26,533 nt of DNA, taken from positions 1-26,533 of the forward strand of contig CAZICW010000017.1 of the NCBI GenBank assembly GCA_964537995.1, read 5' to 3'. Made by a program: the position numbers and the translations under genes. The stretch is from JAFLUQ01 sp964537995. GTDB taxonomy: Bacteria > Bacillota > Clostridia > UMGS1883. Under the pieces are notes generated by a model. The model was not told the origin of the DNA, made no database searches, and saw nothing but the letters and a program-made list of their open reading frames with translations. This document shows positions 1 through 8,128 of the stretch, piece by piece; positions within the stretch are counted from its first letter, which is position 1, and every line of letters begins with the position of its first letter.

Positions 1-1
1 A

Positions 2-301
2 ATACATTACAACAGCACAGGCCCCGTGCCGGAAATCACGGGCGTCAAGCTTACGACCGAAACCGATGGGGAAACAGAAGCGGAGATAATTACCGTTACG
101 GTTGAAACGGAGGACGTATTTTCAAACAATGCCCTCCTTGCGGTCGGCTTCGGCGACGGCGGAGTAATTTCCGTTTCCGCCATTGAAAACGGCGAAGCTG
201 TCCTGCCTGCGGAGGGAGTTAAAACCGTAAAGGTATTTGCTTGGGAAAGCATGGAGAGCATGAAGCCGCTTTGCGCGGCGAAAACCGTTACGGCGCAATA
301 A
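2..301 (+). CDS. C-terminal end of a large, probably exported protein (5' truncated)
   Basis: The reading frame is open from the window edge to a TAA stop at 299-301. A GTG at 26 has no convincing ribosome site, so this is taken as the last ~99 codons of a longer gene. The residues look like beta-sandwich repeat material rich in T, V and E. They end with the segment VKVFAWESMESMKPLC, which resembles the 'VKVFxWDSLxxMKPL' tails I know from large clostridial surface proteins with S-layer or Ig-like domains. That family resemblance is from memory. No catalytic motif is visible. A strong terminator follows at 331-361. The function of the whole protein cannot be judged from this fragment. Confidence 0.6.
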   Translation: MHYNSTGPVPEITGVKLTTETDGETEAEIITVTVETEDVFSNNALLAVGFGDGGVISVSAIENGEAVLPAEGVKTVKVFAWESMESMKPLCAAKTVTAQ

Positions 302-330
302 AAACAAGGGGGATTACTCCCATTAATATA

Positions 331-361
331 AAGGCTCCGGCGACCCTCACGCCGGAGCCTT
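331..361. terminator. Bidirectional intrinsic terminator between the partial gene and lexA
   Basis: A perfect 12-bp inverted repeat (331-342 AAGGCTCCGGCG against 350-361 CGCCGGAGCCTT) with a 7-base loop is followed on the + strand by TATTTTTA. On the - strand the stem is followed by TTTATATTAA, a weaker tail. It lies between two convergent genes and probably ends both transcripts. Confidence 0.85.
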
Positions 362-399
362 ATTTTTATGCTACTTAAACCCTGCGGCTTTCGGAAATT

Positions 400-1002
400 C
401 TAAAGCAGACTTCTGAATACGCCGACGACCTTGCCGAGAATACTCAGTTCATTGACAATAATAGGCTCCATATAATCGTTTTCCGGCTGAAGACGGAAAT
501 GCCCGTTCTCTTTGTAAAAGGTCTTGACGGTTGCGCTGTCCTCGATAAGAGCGACGACAATTTCTCCGTTCGCGGCAACCTGCTGCTGAGAAACAATGAC
601 GTAGTCACCATCGAAAATACCCGCGTTTACCATGCTTTCGCCCTGAACGCGCAGCATAAACAAATCGGCGTTTTTAGCAAAGTCCATCGGCAACGGAAAG
701 GTGCGCTCGAAATTTTCTTCCGCCAAAATCGGCGTTCCGGCGCTGACGCGCCCTATAACGGGAACCTCAAGAAATTCCCGTTCCCCCATGCCCGCGCCCT
801 TAAGCCTGAGCGCACGGGAGCTGCCTTCGTCCTTCTCAAGCCTTCCGTCGCGTTCAAGCCGTTTGAGATAGCCGTGAACCGTGGAAGGCGAATTCAGCCC
901 GACAGCTTCTCCGATTTCGCGCACCGTCGGAGGATATCCGTTCGCTTCGGAATAATGCTTTATATATGCAATAATTTCCTGCTGCTTTTCGTAGTTTGGC
1001 AT
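400..1002 (-). CDS. lexA: LexA, SOS-response transcriptional repressor (autoproteolytic)
   Basis: This is a 200-residue protein with an N-terminal winged-helix domain (about 1-70, containing GYPPTVREIGEAVGLNSPST) and a C-terminal S24-type autoprotease domain. Visible catalytic features are the Ala88-Gly89 cleavage site (in VSAGTP), nucleophile Ser123 (GESM) and Lys160 (ATVKTF). It represses DNA-damage genes by binding GAACAAATGTTC-type boxes and cleaves itself when stimulated by RecA filaments. I chose the start at 1002 because AAGGAG (1014-1019) lies just upstream; an ATG at 1011 overlaps that ribosome site. Its own promoter carries a LexA box at 1049-1063, so it is autoregulated. The same core occurs twice at the divergent yneA-like gene and once at the phage-like cluster at 9300, so this repressor probably controls all of them. 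Confidence 0.97.
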   Translation of the reverse strand: MPNYEKQQEIIAYIKHYSEANGYPPTVREIGEAVGLNSPSTVHGYLKRLERDGRLEKDEGSSRALRLKGAGMGEREFLEVPVIGRVSAGTPILAEENFERTFPLPMDFAKNADLFMLRVQGESMVNAGIFDGDYVIVSQQQVAANGEIVVALIEDSATVKTFYKENGHFRLQPENDYMEPIIVNELSILGKVVGVFRSLL

Positions 1003-1023
1003 AATTCTCATCTCCTTGAAATC

Positions 1024-1052
1024 ATTATAACATATAATTTTCAAAAATGCAA
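1024..1052 (-). promoter_or_regulatory. lexA promoter
   Basis: On the - strand, TTGCAT (1047-1052) and TATAAT (1024-1029) are separated by 17 bp. The -35 hexamer overlaps the LexA box at 1049-1063, the classic arrangement for autorepression. Confidence 0.75.
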
Positions 1053-1063
1053 ACATTTGTTCT
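1049..1063 (-). promoter_or_regulatory. LexA operator (SOS box) of lexA
   Basis: On the - strand it reads AGAACAAATGTTTGC, a near-palindrome that fits the Gram-positive LexA consensus CGAACRNRYGTTYC with small deviations. It overlaps the lexA -35 element. Confidence 0.88.
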
Positions 1064-1082
1064 AAAATTTTTTAAAAAAGTC

Positions 1083-1111
1083 TTGACAGCGAACAAATGT
1101 TCTGATATACT
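1083..1111 (+). promoter_or_regulatory. Promoter of the yneA-like gene
   Basis: TTGACA (1083-1088), a 17-bp spacer and TATACT (1106-1111) make a near-consensus sigma-A promoter. The spacer is filled by a LexA box (1090-1103), so binding would exclude RNA polymerase. Confidence 0.88.
1090..1103 (+). promoter_or_regulatory. LexA operator 1 of the yneA-like gene
   Basis: CGAACAAATGTTCT lies between the -35 and -10 hexamers of the promoter at 1083-1111. Its core GAACAAATGTTC is identical to the boxes at 1124 and 9300. Confidence 0.92.
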
Positions 1112-1123
1112 GTAGATATAAGG

Positions 1124-1137
1124 CGAACAAATGTTCA
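1124..1137 (+). promoter_or_regulatory. LexA operator 2 of the yneA-like gene
   Basis: CGAACAAATGTTCA is centred 34 bp downstream of operator 1, just past the expected transcription start. A second site near +10 would strengthen repression of a toxic division inhibitor. Confidence 0.9.
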
Positions 1138-1160
1138 AAAACGGACGGAGGATGATTTAA

Positions 1161-1490
1161 ATGACAATGGAGTATGCGACAATTCGCAGAATTAAAAGAG
1201 CAAGGAGGGAAGCGGAGCTTAACCGTCAGCGGAGAAGAGCCGCGCTCATTGCCGCGACCGTGATTTTTTGGCTTGCTGTATGCGGAGTGTTTAAGATGAA
1301 TCTGACCGAAGCCTCCGGCAGCGATGCGATTACGGTTACCGTCAGCAGCGGCGACACGCTCTGGAGCCTTGCCGAAAAATACAAGCCGGAGGATAAGGAT
1401 ACCCGCGAATTTGTGCGAAAAATCGCTTCCTTTAACGAGATGGACGGACTTATGATATATGTCGGGCAGACCGTAAAAATTCCTCAATAA
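1161..1490 (+). CDS. yneA: YneA-like SOS cell-division inhibitor with LysM domain
   Basis: This 109-residue protein has a basic N-terminus, one transmembrane segment (about 27-45) and a C-terminal LysM domain (about 57-108, ITVTVSSGDTLWSLAEKY...VGQTVKIP). Length, layout and divergent position beside lexA match Bacillus YneA, which delays septation during DNA repair and acts at the outer face of the membrane on peptidoglycan. The ATG at 1161 follows GGAGG (1147-1151); an ATG two codons later is also possible. Two LexA boxes lie at its promoter, so it should be strongly SOS-induced. Sequence similarity to YneA in general is low, so the assignment rests on architecture and context. Confidence 0.85.
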   Translation: MTMEYATIRRIKRARREAELNRQRRRAALIAATVIFWLAVCGVFKMNLTEASGSDAITVTVSSGDTLWSLAEKYKPEDKDTREFVRKIASFNEMDGLMIYVGQTVKIPQ

Positions 1491-1494
1491 GCTG

Positions 1495-1523
1495 TTTACA
1501 AATTGTTCCCGAAGGTGTATAAT
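1495..1523 (+). promoter_or_regulatory. Promoter of the Cys-rich protein and sirtuin pair
   Basis: TTTACA (1495-1500), a 17-bp spacer and TATAAT (1518-1523) lie directly after the yneA-like stop codon. I see no LexA box here. There is also no terminator after the yneA-like gene, so SOS read-through into the next two genes is possible. Confidence 0.7.
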
Positions 1524-1549
1524 GTATGTAATAGGGAGCGTGAGTTGCG

Positions 1550-1732
1550 ATGAAGCTGTGTTTGCTTGACGAGACGAAGGTCTGCGACGACTGCGGAGAG
1601 TGCAGTCGCTGCGATCTCGACCCGAATAAAATCTGCGACAGCTGCGGGAAGTGTCTTGAAACGGGCGCCGACAGCCGTGCGATATACATTGACGGAATAT
1701 ATTTGAACGAAGAGGGCGGCTTGTATGAATGA
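1550..1732 (+). CDS. Small Cys-rich, probably metal-binding protein of unknown function
   Basis: This 60-residue protein has eight cysteines in the first 38 residues, in CxxCxxC-like groups (CDDCGECSRC, then CDSCGKC around DLDPNKI). The pattern suggests a zinc-binding or iron-sulfur mini-domain. I recall similar 'CDLDPNKICDSCGKC' proteins in many Clostridia without a known role. The start is the ATG at 1550, with GGGAG about 12 bases upstream. The 3' end overlaps the sirtuin gene by 8 bases, which points to translational coupling and a shared transcript from the promoter at 1495-1523. Confidence 0.75.
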   Translation: MKLCLLDETKVCDDCGECSRCDLDPNKICDSCGKCLETGADSRAIYIDGIYLNEEGGLYE

Positions 1733-2429
1733 AAAGCTGAAGGCAATAATTGACGGAAGCGATAATATAGTATTTTTCGGCGGAGCGGGAGTTTCCACGG
1801 AGAGCGGAATCCCCGACTTCCGCAGCGAGGACGGGCTTTATAATCAAAAGTACGACTATCCGCCCGAGACAATACTTTCCCACAGCTTTTACCGTGCCGC
1901 GACGGAGGAGTTTTTCCGTTTTTACAGGGACAAAATGCTTTGCCTGAATGCCGAGCCGAATGCCGCACATCTTGCGTTGGCGCGGCTGGAGCGCGAGGGG
2001 AAGCTGCGGGCGGTCATAACTCAGAATATTGACGGACTGCACCAAAAGGCGGGCAGTGTAAATGTGCTGGAGCTGCACGGCAGCGTACTGCGCAATTACT
2101 GTGAAAAATGCGGAAAATTCCATGGCGTCGAAGCCGTTGCCGAAAGCGAGGGCATACCGCGCTGCGAGTGCGGCGGAGTCATAAAGCCGGACGTCGTCCT
2201 CTACGAGGAAGGGCTTGACAGCTCCGTAATCGAGCGCAGCGTCAGGGCTATAAGAGAAGCCGAGGTTCTGATTGTCGGCGGAACGTCGCTAAACGTCTAT
2301 CCCGCCGCGGGACTTATTGATTATTTCCGCGGAGATGAGCTTGTGCTGATAAACAAAACCCCCACCTCCGCCGATTCCCGCGCGAGCTTGATAATCCGCG
2401 AGCCAATCGGGAAAGCGCTTTCAATGTGA
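1725..2429 (+). CDS. cobB: Sir2-family NAD-dependent protein deacylase (sirtuin)
   Basis: The 234 residues hold the sirtuin motifs in order: GAGVSTESGIPDFRS (about 20-34, NAD binding), TQNIDGLHQKAG (99-110), catalytic His118 in LHGS, and zinc cysteines 126, 129, 147 and 149 (CEKC and CECGG). A late VGGTSLNVYPAAG motif closes the NAD pocket. Sirtuins remove acyl groups from lysines of cytoplasmic proteins while consuming NAD; in bacteria acetyl-CoA synthetase is a typical target. The gene overlaps the Cys-rich gene upstream and sits in the SOS neighbourhood, but it carries no LexA box of its own. Length is normal for the bacterial class, and the substrate cannot be told from sequence. Confidence 0.95.
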   Translation: MNEKLKAIIDGSDNIVFFGGAGVSTESGIPDFRSEDGLYNQKYDYPPETILSHSFYRAATEEFFRFYRDKMLCLNAEPNAAHLALARLEREGKLRAVITQNIDGLHQKAGSVNVLELHGSVLRNYCEKCGKFHGVEAVAESEGIPRCECGGVIKPDVVLYEEGLDSSVIERSVRAIREAEVLIVGGTSLNVYPAAGLIDYFRGDELVLINKTPTSADSRASLIIREPIGKALSM

Positions 2430-2479
2430 TGCGGCGGCGATAGTTTTGTGAATAAATTGTGAACAACTTCGCCATACTG

Positions 2480-2508
2480 TTGCAAAATCCTTCAATATCT
2501 GCTAATAT
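2480..2508 (+). promoter_or_regulatory. Probable promoter of the permease and kinase-like pair
   Basis: TTGCAA (2480-2485) and TAATAT (2503-2508) are spaced by 17 bp within the 120-bp gap after the sirtuin gene. Nothing else recognisable lies in that gap. Confidence 0.55.
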
Positions 2509-2549
2509 ATCATGGGTTGTAAAAACAGCTTACAAAGGTGTAAACGACA

Positions 2550-3935
2550 TTGAAAGGATATGACATTTTTATGGCAGCACAATTGATTGCAATCATTATA
2601 TTTATCGCAATGTTCATAATGATTGTACTCGAAAAATTTGAGAGGCAATACGTGACGCTTGTAAGCGGCGGCTTGGTTTTGGCTCTGGTGTTCGGACTGT
2701 GTATGCGCAGCGGCAGAGCCGTGGCGGAAACTTTGAATTTCGCAAGCATATTCACTAAAGGCTTCTGGGTCGGAGCGGAGGAAAGCACCTCGGTCGGAAT
2801 AAACTGGGCGACAATAATTTTTATTGCCGGAATGATGATTATGGTCGAAGGCATGGGAAAGGCGGGCTTTTTCCGCTGGCTCTGCCTGACGCTGGCAAAG
2901 GCGGTTAACTACCACACCGTGCCGATTTTTATATGCTTCATGTTCATGTCGGGCATTCTGGCTATGTTTATTGACAGTATAACCGTCGTACTTTTCCTTG
3001 CGACCGTCACAGTTGAGCTTGCAAGGGTACTTAAATTTAATCCCACACCGATGATTATTTCCGAGATATTTTGCGCGAATCTCGGCGGAAGCTCCACAAT
3101 GTGCGGCGATCCGCCGAATATCATAATCGGAACCTCGCTGGGCTTTACATTTTTCGATTTCCTGACGAATACGGGAGTTATTGTCGGCATCGGTTTTATA
3201 TTTACGGTGATTTATTTCTGGCTGTGCTTTCGCAGACAGCTCAAAAAAAGCGAAGAACAGCGCCCAAAGGATATAGTTTATCCCGACCCTAAGGCGGCAA
3301 TTACCAATAAAAAAGCGTTTGCCGCTTCGGCTGGCGTGTTTGCGGCGGCGGTTTTGCTTCTCGTAACTCACTCGGAAACAAAGCTTTCCGTTGCTTTTAT
3401 CGGCGCGGTTATTGCGGCTGTGATGCTCATTGCGATGTGGATAACCGTCGGCTTCGGTGCGGTGAAATATGTTATAAAGCATATAGATTATAAAACTTTG
3501 CTGTTTTTTATCGGGCTGTTCGTTTCCGTGGGCGGACTGGAACAGACGGGTGTGCTTGACATTGTCGCCGATTTTATCGGCAAAATAAGCGGAGGAAATC
3601 CGCACATCATCATTGCGGTCATACTTTGGCTTTCCGCCGTGGCAAGCGCGTTTGTGGACAACATTCCGTTTGCGGCGACCATGGTTCCCGTAATACGCTC
3701 TATTGCGGAAACGCAGGGTTTGGACATTGGGGTGCTTGCCTGGACGTTGTCGCTCGGAGCCGACGTCGGCGGAAACGCAACCCCGATAGGCGCCTCGGCA
3801 AATGTTGTCGGCACGTCTGTTTCAATTAAGGAGGGCTATCCCATAGGCTGGGGAAAATATTGTAAATATTGCGCCCCTGCCACAATTATTGTCGTGACAA
3901 TTGCCATGATTTGTATTTTTGTAAAATATATATAA
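2550..3935 (+). CDS. ArsB/NhaD/SLC13-type ion transporter (multi-pass membrane permease)
   Basis: This 461-residue, very hydrophobic protein has about 11-12 predicted membrane segments. It shows the two related hairpin motifs of the ion-transporter superfamily: GGSSTMCGDPPNIIIG (about 179-194) and GGNATPIGASANVVG (about 407-421). Conserved DNIPFAATMVP lies at 370-380. Relatives move arsenite, sodium/protons or dicarboxylates, and the substrate cannot be fixed from sequence. The start may be the TTG at 2550 (AAAGGTG upstream at 2534-2540) or the ATG at 2571, which has AAAGGA before it at a longer spacing. The kinase-like gene follows after 15 bases, so the two probably form an operon. Confidence 0.88.
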   Translation: MKGYDIFMAAQLIAIIIFIAMFIMIVLEKFERQYVTLVSGGLVLALVFGLCMRSGRAVAETLNFASIFTKGFWVGAEESTSVGINWATIIFIAGMMIMVEGMGKAGFFRWLCLTLAKAVNYHTVPIFICFMFMSGILAMFIDSITVVLFLATVTVELARVLKFNPTPMIISEIFCANLGGSSTMCGDPPNIIIGTSLGFTFFDFLTNTGVIVGIGFIFTVIYFWLCFRRQLKKSEEQRPKDIVYPDPKAAITNKKAFAASAGVFAAAVLLLVTHSETKLSVAFIGAVIAAVMLIAMWITVGFGAVKYVIKHIDYKTLLFFIGLFVSVGGLEQTGVLDIVADFIGKISGGNPHIIIAVILWLSAVASAFVDNIPFAATMVPVIRSIAETQGLDIGVLAWTLSLGADVGGNATPIGASANVVGTSVSIKEGYPIGWGKYCKYCAPATIIVVTIAMICIFVKYI

Positions 3936-3950
3936 ACGGAGGGATGGGAA

Positions 3951-4562
3951 ATGGAGAAACAAATCATTATCACGGTTGCGCGTGAATTTGGCAGCGGCGG
4001 ACACAGCATTGCGCAAGGTCTTGCGGACAGGCTGGAAATTCCGCTTTACGACAAGGAAATGTTTTTTGATATGCCAACGCTTGAGGAGCGCGGATATGAT
4101 CCGCAAGCGGTTAAACGCTATATCAATTCCTACGATGAAAAACCCGTAAACAAGCTTTTATCGCGCAGAGTCGGAGATTATTCCAATTCCTTGGAAGAAA
4201 ATTTGGCGCATAAAATTTTCAAATTTATCAGAAAAAAAGCCGACGAAGGCGAATCCTTTGTTGTTGTCGGACGCTGCGCCGAGTATTTGCTGAGAAAAAA
4301 TCCCAATGCTTTACGCATATTTGTCCGTGCCGAAAAAGCGGACAAGGCAAAGCGCATTTCCGAGCTTTACAATGTCAGTGAGCGCAAGGCCGTGGAAATG
4401 ATGAAAAAGGTTGACGCCAAAAGGAAGCTCTACCATAATTACTACAGCGACATTAAGTGGGGAGACACGCGCGGCTATGACGTTTGCATCAACAGCAGCT
4501 ACTTCGGTGTGGATAAAGCCGTGGACGCTATTATGAATATAATAGAACTGAAGAAAATTTAA
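3951..4562 (+). CDS. Cytidylate kinase-like family protein
   Basis: This 203-residue protein starts with ITVAREFGSGGHSIAQGLADRL (about 7-28), a P-loop-like element typical of the cytidylate-kinase-like family common in Clostridia. Further landmarks are YDKEMF (about 33-38), VVVGRCAEYLL and IFVRAEKADKAKRI, corresponding to the lid region. The family resembles CMP kinase but is distinct from Cmk, and its physiological substrate is not established to my knowledge. AGGGATGGG precedes the ATG. It lies 15 bp after the permease gene and is followed by the terminator at 4598-4622. Confidence 0.85.
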   Translation: MEKQIIITVAREFGSGGHSIAQGLADRLEIPLYDKEMFFDMPTLEERGYDPQAVKRYINSYDEKPVNKLLSRRVGDYSNSLEENLAHKIFKFIRKKADEGESFVVVGRCAEYLLRKNPNALRIFVRAEKADKAKRISELYNVSERKAVEMMKKVDAKRKLYHNYYSDIKWGDTRGYDVCINSSYFGVDKAVDAIMNIIELKKI

Positions 4563-4597
4563 AGTAGATTTTGTAAATTTTTTATACGGATACACAA

Positions 4598-4622
4598 AAA
4601 CAGACCGGCAAGCGGTCTGTTT
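4598..4622. terminator. Bidirectional terminator between the kinase-like gene and tuf
   Basis: A perfect 10-bp stem (4598-4607 AAACAGACCG and 4613-4622 CGGTCTGTTT) with a 5-base loop has a T-run on either strand: TTTTATG on + and TTTTTGTG on -. It separates two convergent operons. Confidence 0.88.
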
Positions 4623-4645
4623 TATGTTTAAGCTTATTTGTTAAA

Positions 4646-5848
4646 TCAGGAGTTAATCGAAGATACAACGCCGGAGCCGACTGTTCTGCCGCCTTCGCGG
4701 ATAGCGAAGCGAAGTCCCTCTTCGATAGCGATGGGAGTGATAAGCTCAACGTCCATCTTTACGTTATCGCCGGGCATACACATTTCAACGCCCTCGGGAA
4801 GGGTAATAACACCTGTAACGTCAGTTGTTCTGAAATAGAACTGAGGACGATAATTATTGAAGAAAGGAGTATGGCGGCCGCCCTCTTCCTTTGTCAGAAC
4901 GTAAACCTGACCGGAAAACTTTGTGTGGGGATGAATGGTGCCGGGCTTAGCAAGAACCTGACCTCTTTCAATTTCGTTCCTCTGAACGCCGCGGAGAAGC
5001 GCGCCTATATTGTCACCGGCTTCAGCGCTGTCAAGGAGCTTGCGGAACATTTCGATACCCGTAACGACAACCTTGCGCTTTTCATCGGTAAGACCGACGA
5101 TTTCAACCTCGTCGCTCATCTTGAGAGTACCGCGCTCTACACGACCGGTCGCAACAGTACCGCGGCCTGTGATGGAGAATACGTCCTCAACAGGCATAAG
5201 GAAGGGAGCGTCGGTGGGGCGCTGAGGCGTGGGAATATAGCTGTCAACAGCGTCCATAAGGTCAAGAATGGGCTTGTAAACAGGGTCGTTGATGTCTGTG
5301 GAATCGCTTTCGAGAACCTCAAGAGCGCTGCCGCAGATAATCGGAATGTCGTCTCCGGGGAATTCGTACTCCGTGAGAAGGTCGCGCACTTCCATTTCAA
5401 CAAGCTCAAGAAGCTCGTCGTCGTCAACCTGATCTCTCTTGTTCATGAATACAACAATGTAGGGAACGCCAACCTGACGGGCAAGCAGAATGTGCTCGCG
5501 GGTCTGGGGCATAACGCCGTCCGCTGCGGAAACAACGAGGATAGCGCCGTCCATCTGCGCAGCGCCGGTAATCATGTTCTTAACATAGTCGGCGTGGCCG
5601 GGGCAGTCAACGTGAGCATAGTGACGGTTGTCCGTTTCGTACTCAACGTGGGCGGTGGAAATTGTGATTCCGCGCGCTTTTTCCTCGGGAGCCTTGTCAA
5701 TCTGGTCGTAGGCAGTATATTTAGCCTGACCCTTCATACCGAGAACCTTTGTGATTGCAGCCGTAAGTGTTGTCTTGCCGTGATCGACGTGACCGATTGT
5801 GCCAATGTTTACGTGCGGCTTGTTTCTTTCAAATTTTTCCTTAGCCAT
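4646..5848 (-). CDS. tuf: Translation elongation factor Tu
   Basis: The 400-residue GTPase carries GHVDHGKTT (19-27), DCPGHADYVK, NKRD in place of the commoner NKCD, and GSALE. Beta-barrel domains 2 and 3 follow, ending in GGRTVGSGVVSSI. It delivers aminoacyl-tRNA to the ribosome. AAAGGAGG lies upstream of the ATG. It is the last gene of the str operon and has an extra promoter of its own at 5892-5920, consistent with very high expression. The bidirectional hairpin at 4598-4622 ends the transcript. Confidence 0.99.
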   Translation of the reverse strand: MAKEKFERNKPHVNIGTIGHVDHGKTTLTAAITKVLGMKGQAKYTAYDQIDKAPEEKARGITISTAHVEYETDNRHYAHVDCPGHADYVKNMITGAAQMDGAILVVSAADGVMPQTREHILLARQVGVPYIVVFMNKRDQVDDDELLELVEMEVRDLLTEYEFPGDDIPIICGSALEVLESDSTDINDPVYKPILDLMDAVDSYIPTPQRPTDAPFLMPVEDVFSITGRGTVATGRVERGTLKMSDEVEIVGLTDEKRKVVVTGIEMFRKLLDSAEAGDNIGALLRGVQRNEIERGQVLAKPGTIHPHTKFSGQVYVLTKEEGGRHTPFFNNYRPQFYFRTTDVTGVITLPEGVEMCMPGDNVKMDVELITPIAIEEGLRFAIREGGRTVGSGVVSSINS

Positions 5849-5891
5849 TGTAAAATTGCCTCCTTTATGATTTTTTTATTCGTGTAATTTC

Positions 5892-5920
5892 ATTATACTT
5901 TATAATCGCATAAAAATCAA
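5892..5920 (-). promoter_or_regulatory. tuf promoter inside the str operon
   Basis: On the - strand, TTGATT (5915-5920), a 17-bp spacer and TATAAT (5892-5897) lie in the 123-bp fusA-tuf gap. This would allow tuf to be made in excess over fusA. Confidence 0.8.
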
Positions 5921-5971
5921 TACTTTTTTTTAACAAATATTGAAATTTATTCATTGGTTGCGGGACAAAAA

Positions 5972-8053
5972 TCAGTCTTTTTTTGCACGCGCGCTGATAA
6001 TATCGTCCATAATATTTTTGGGAACCGGCTCATAATGGTCGGGAGTCATGGTATAGGCGCCGCGTCCCTGAGTTTTGCTGCGCAAATCCGTTGCGTAGCC
6101 GAACATTTCGCTGAGGGGAACATAGGCGCTGATTTGCTTGGTCCCGTTTATATCGTCCATGCCGAGAATCCTGCCGCGGCGGGACGAAAGGTCGCCGATT
6201 ACGTCGCCCATATATTCCTCGGGAACGGTTACGTCAACCTTGGTTATGGGTTCCTTCAGGACGGGGTCAGCCTTGCGGCAGCCCTCCTTGAAAGCCATTG
6301 AACCGGCAATTTTAAACGCCATTTCCGAAGAGTCAACCTCATGATAGGAGCCGTCAAACAGAGTTACGCGAACATCAACAACATTATAGCCCGCGAGCAC
6401 GCCGGACTGCATAGCGCCCTGAATACCCGCGTCAACGGCGGGAATATATTCCTTGGGAATAGCGCCGCCGACAATCTTGTTGACAAATTCGTATCCCTTT
6501 CCGGGTTCAAGGGGTTCAATTTCGATGAATACATGACCGTACTGACCCTTACCGCCGCTCTGACGGGCATATTTATGCTCGATCTTGACGGACTTCTGAA
6601 TTGTTTCGCGGTAGGAAACCTGCGGCTTTCCGACGTTTGCTTCGACCTTAAATTCGCGGAGCAGACGGTCAACAATGATTTCAAGATGCAGCTCGCCCAT
6701 GCCGGAAATAATGGTCTGACCGGTTTCCTGATCGGTGTATGTCTTGAAGGTGGGATCCTCCTCGGCAAGCTTTGCGAGAGCTATGCCCATTTTTTCCTGA
6801 CCGGCCTTGGTCTTGGGTTCAATGGCGACGCTGATAACGGGGTCGGGAAATTCCATCTTTTCGAGAATGATGGGAGCCTTTTCGTCGCAGAGCGTGTCGC
6901 CCGTGCCGGTATTTTTAAGACCTACGGCGGCGGCAATGTCGCCGCTGTACACCTTTTCGAGGTCGGTACGCTTGTCAGCGTGCATCTGGAGTATACGCCC
7001 CATACGTTCCTTCTGACCCTTGGAGCTGTTGAGAACGTATGAGCCTGTGTCAACGGTTCCCGAATAAACTCTGAAGAATGCCAACTTACCCACGAACGGG
7101 TCTGTCATAATTTTGAAGGCAAGTGCGCTGAAGGGCGCATCGTCGCTGGAGGGACGCTCCTCTTCCTCATCGGTTTCGGGATTTATTCCCTTTATGTGAG
7201 GCACGTCAAGGGGAGAGGGCATATAGTCGATTATAGCGTCAAGCAGCTTCTGAACACCTTTGTTTCTGTAGGAGGTTCCGCAGGTTACGGGAACCATCTC
7301 GTTTGCGATGGTGCTCTTGCGGATACAGCTCTTAATCTCATCAACAGTAAGAGCCTCGCCCTCAAGATATTTCATCATGAGATCCTCGTCCATTTCGGCA
7401 ACGTGCTCAACCATTTCCTCATGGTACTGCTGAGCAAGTTCAAGCATATCTTCGGGAATTTCCTCCTGACGAATATCCTTTCCGAGGTCGTCGTAGTAGA
7501 CATAAGCTTTCATTTCAACGAGATCGATAATACCCTTAAAGGTGTCCTCAGCTCCGATGGGAAGCTGAATCGGGACGGCGTTGCACTTGAGACGATCCTT
7601 CATCATCTTGACAACATTGAAGAAGTCCGCACCCATGATGTCCATTTTGTTTACATAGGCCATGCGGGGAACATGGTACTTGTCCGCCTGCCGCCAGACT
7701 GTTTCCGACTGAGGTTCAACGCCGCCCTTCGCGCAGAGAACCGTGACAGAGCCGTCAAGTACACGGAGAGAACGCTGAACTTCAACCGTGAAGTCAACGT
7801 GACCGGGGGTATCTATGATGTTGATTCTGTGCTGCTTCCAGAAGGCTGTTGTGGCGGCGGAAGTGATTGTGATTCCTCTTTCCTGTTCCTGCTCCATCCA
7901 GTCCATTGTCGCGGCTCCTTCATGAACCTCGCCGATTTTATGAGTTTTACCTGTATAATAGAGAATTCTTTCGGTTGTTGTTGTCTTACCGGCATCAATA
8001 TGCGCCATTATGCCGATGTTACGTGTTTTTTCCAAGCTGTACTCTCTTGGCAT
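5972..8053 (-). CDS. fusA: Translation elongation factor G
   Basis: This 693-residue GTPase starts MPREYSLEKTRNIGIMAHIDAGKTTT and shows DTPGHVDFT and NKMD, followed by domains II-V with GMGELHLEI and RQSGGKGQYGHV. It drives ribosomal translocation and, with the ribosome recycling factor, subunit splitting. Length matches the Bacillus protein within a residue or two. GGAGG precedes the ATG. It lies 75 bp downstream of rpsG in the usual str operon order. Confidence 0.99.
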   Translation of the reverse strand: MPREYSLEKTRNIGIMAHIDAGKTTTTERILYYTGKTHKIGEVHEGAATMDWMEQEQERGITITSAATTAFWKQHRINIIDTPGHVDFTVEVQRSLRVLDGSVTVLCAKGGVEPQSETVWRQADKYHVPRMAYVNKMDIMGADFFNVVKMMKDRLKCNAVPIQLPIGAEDTFKGIIDLVEMKAYVYYDDLGKDIRQEEIPEDMLELAQQYHEEMVEHVAEMDEDLMMKYLEGEALTVDEIKSCIRKSTIANEMVPVTCGTSYRNKGVQKLLDAIIDYMPSPLDVPHIKGINPETDEEEERPSSDDAPFSALAFKIMTDPFVGKLAFFRVYSGTVDTGSYVLNSSKGQKERMGRILQMHADKRTDLEKVYSGDIAAAVGLKNTGTGDTLCDEKAPIILEKMEFPDPVISVAIEPKTKAGQEKMGIALAKLAEEDPTFKTYTDQETGQTIISGMGELHLEIIVDRLLREFKVEANVGKPQVSYRETIQKSVKIEHKYARQSGGKGQYGHVFIEIEPLEPGKGYEFVNKIVGGAIPKEYIPAVDAGIQGAMQSGVLAGYNVVDVRVTLFDGSYHEVDSSEMAFKIAGSMAFKEGCRKADPVLKEPITKVDVTVPEEYMGDVIGDLSSRRGRILGMDDINGTKQISAYVPLSEMFGYATDLRSKTQGRGAYTMTPDHYEPVPKNIMDDIISARAKKD

Positions 8054-8128
8054 GATTATCCTCCTTCCTTTGGATAATGCTATTATTGGTTATTTTATGT
8101 CGAGTCATTCAGACCGCGACCGCGCTCT

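Noticed and set aside
1062..2123. Long antisense open frame opposite the yneA-like and sirtuin genes
   Set aside because: Low-complexity composition, no ribosome site, and it runs against well-supported genes; a shadow of their codon use.
2502..3605. Long antisense open frame opposite the permease
   Set aside because: His/Asn/Arg-rich composition typical of the reverse complement of membrane-protein codons; no domain.
4646..5848. NKRD instead of NKCD in EF-Tu as a functional change
   Set aside because: The third position of NKxD varies among bacteria and the essential N, K and D are intact.
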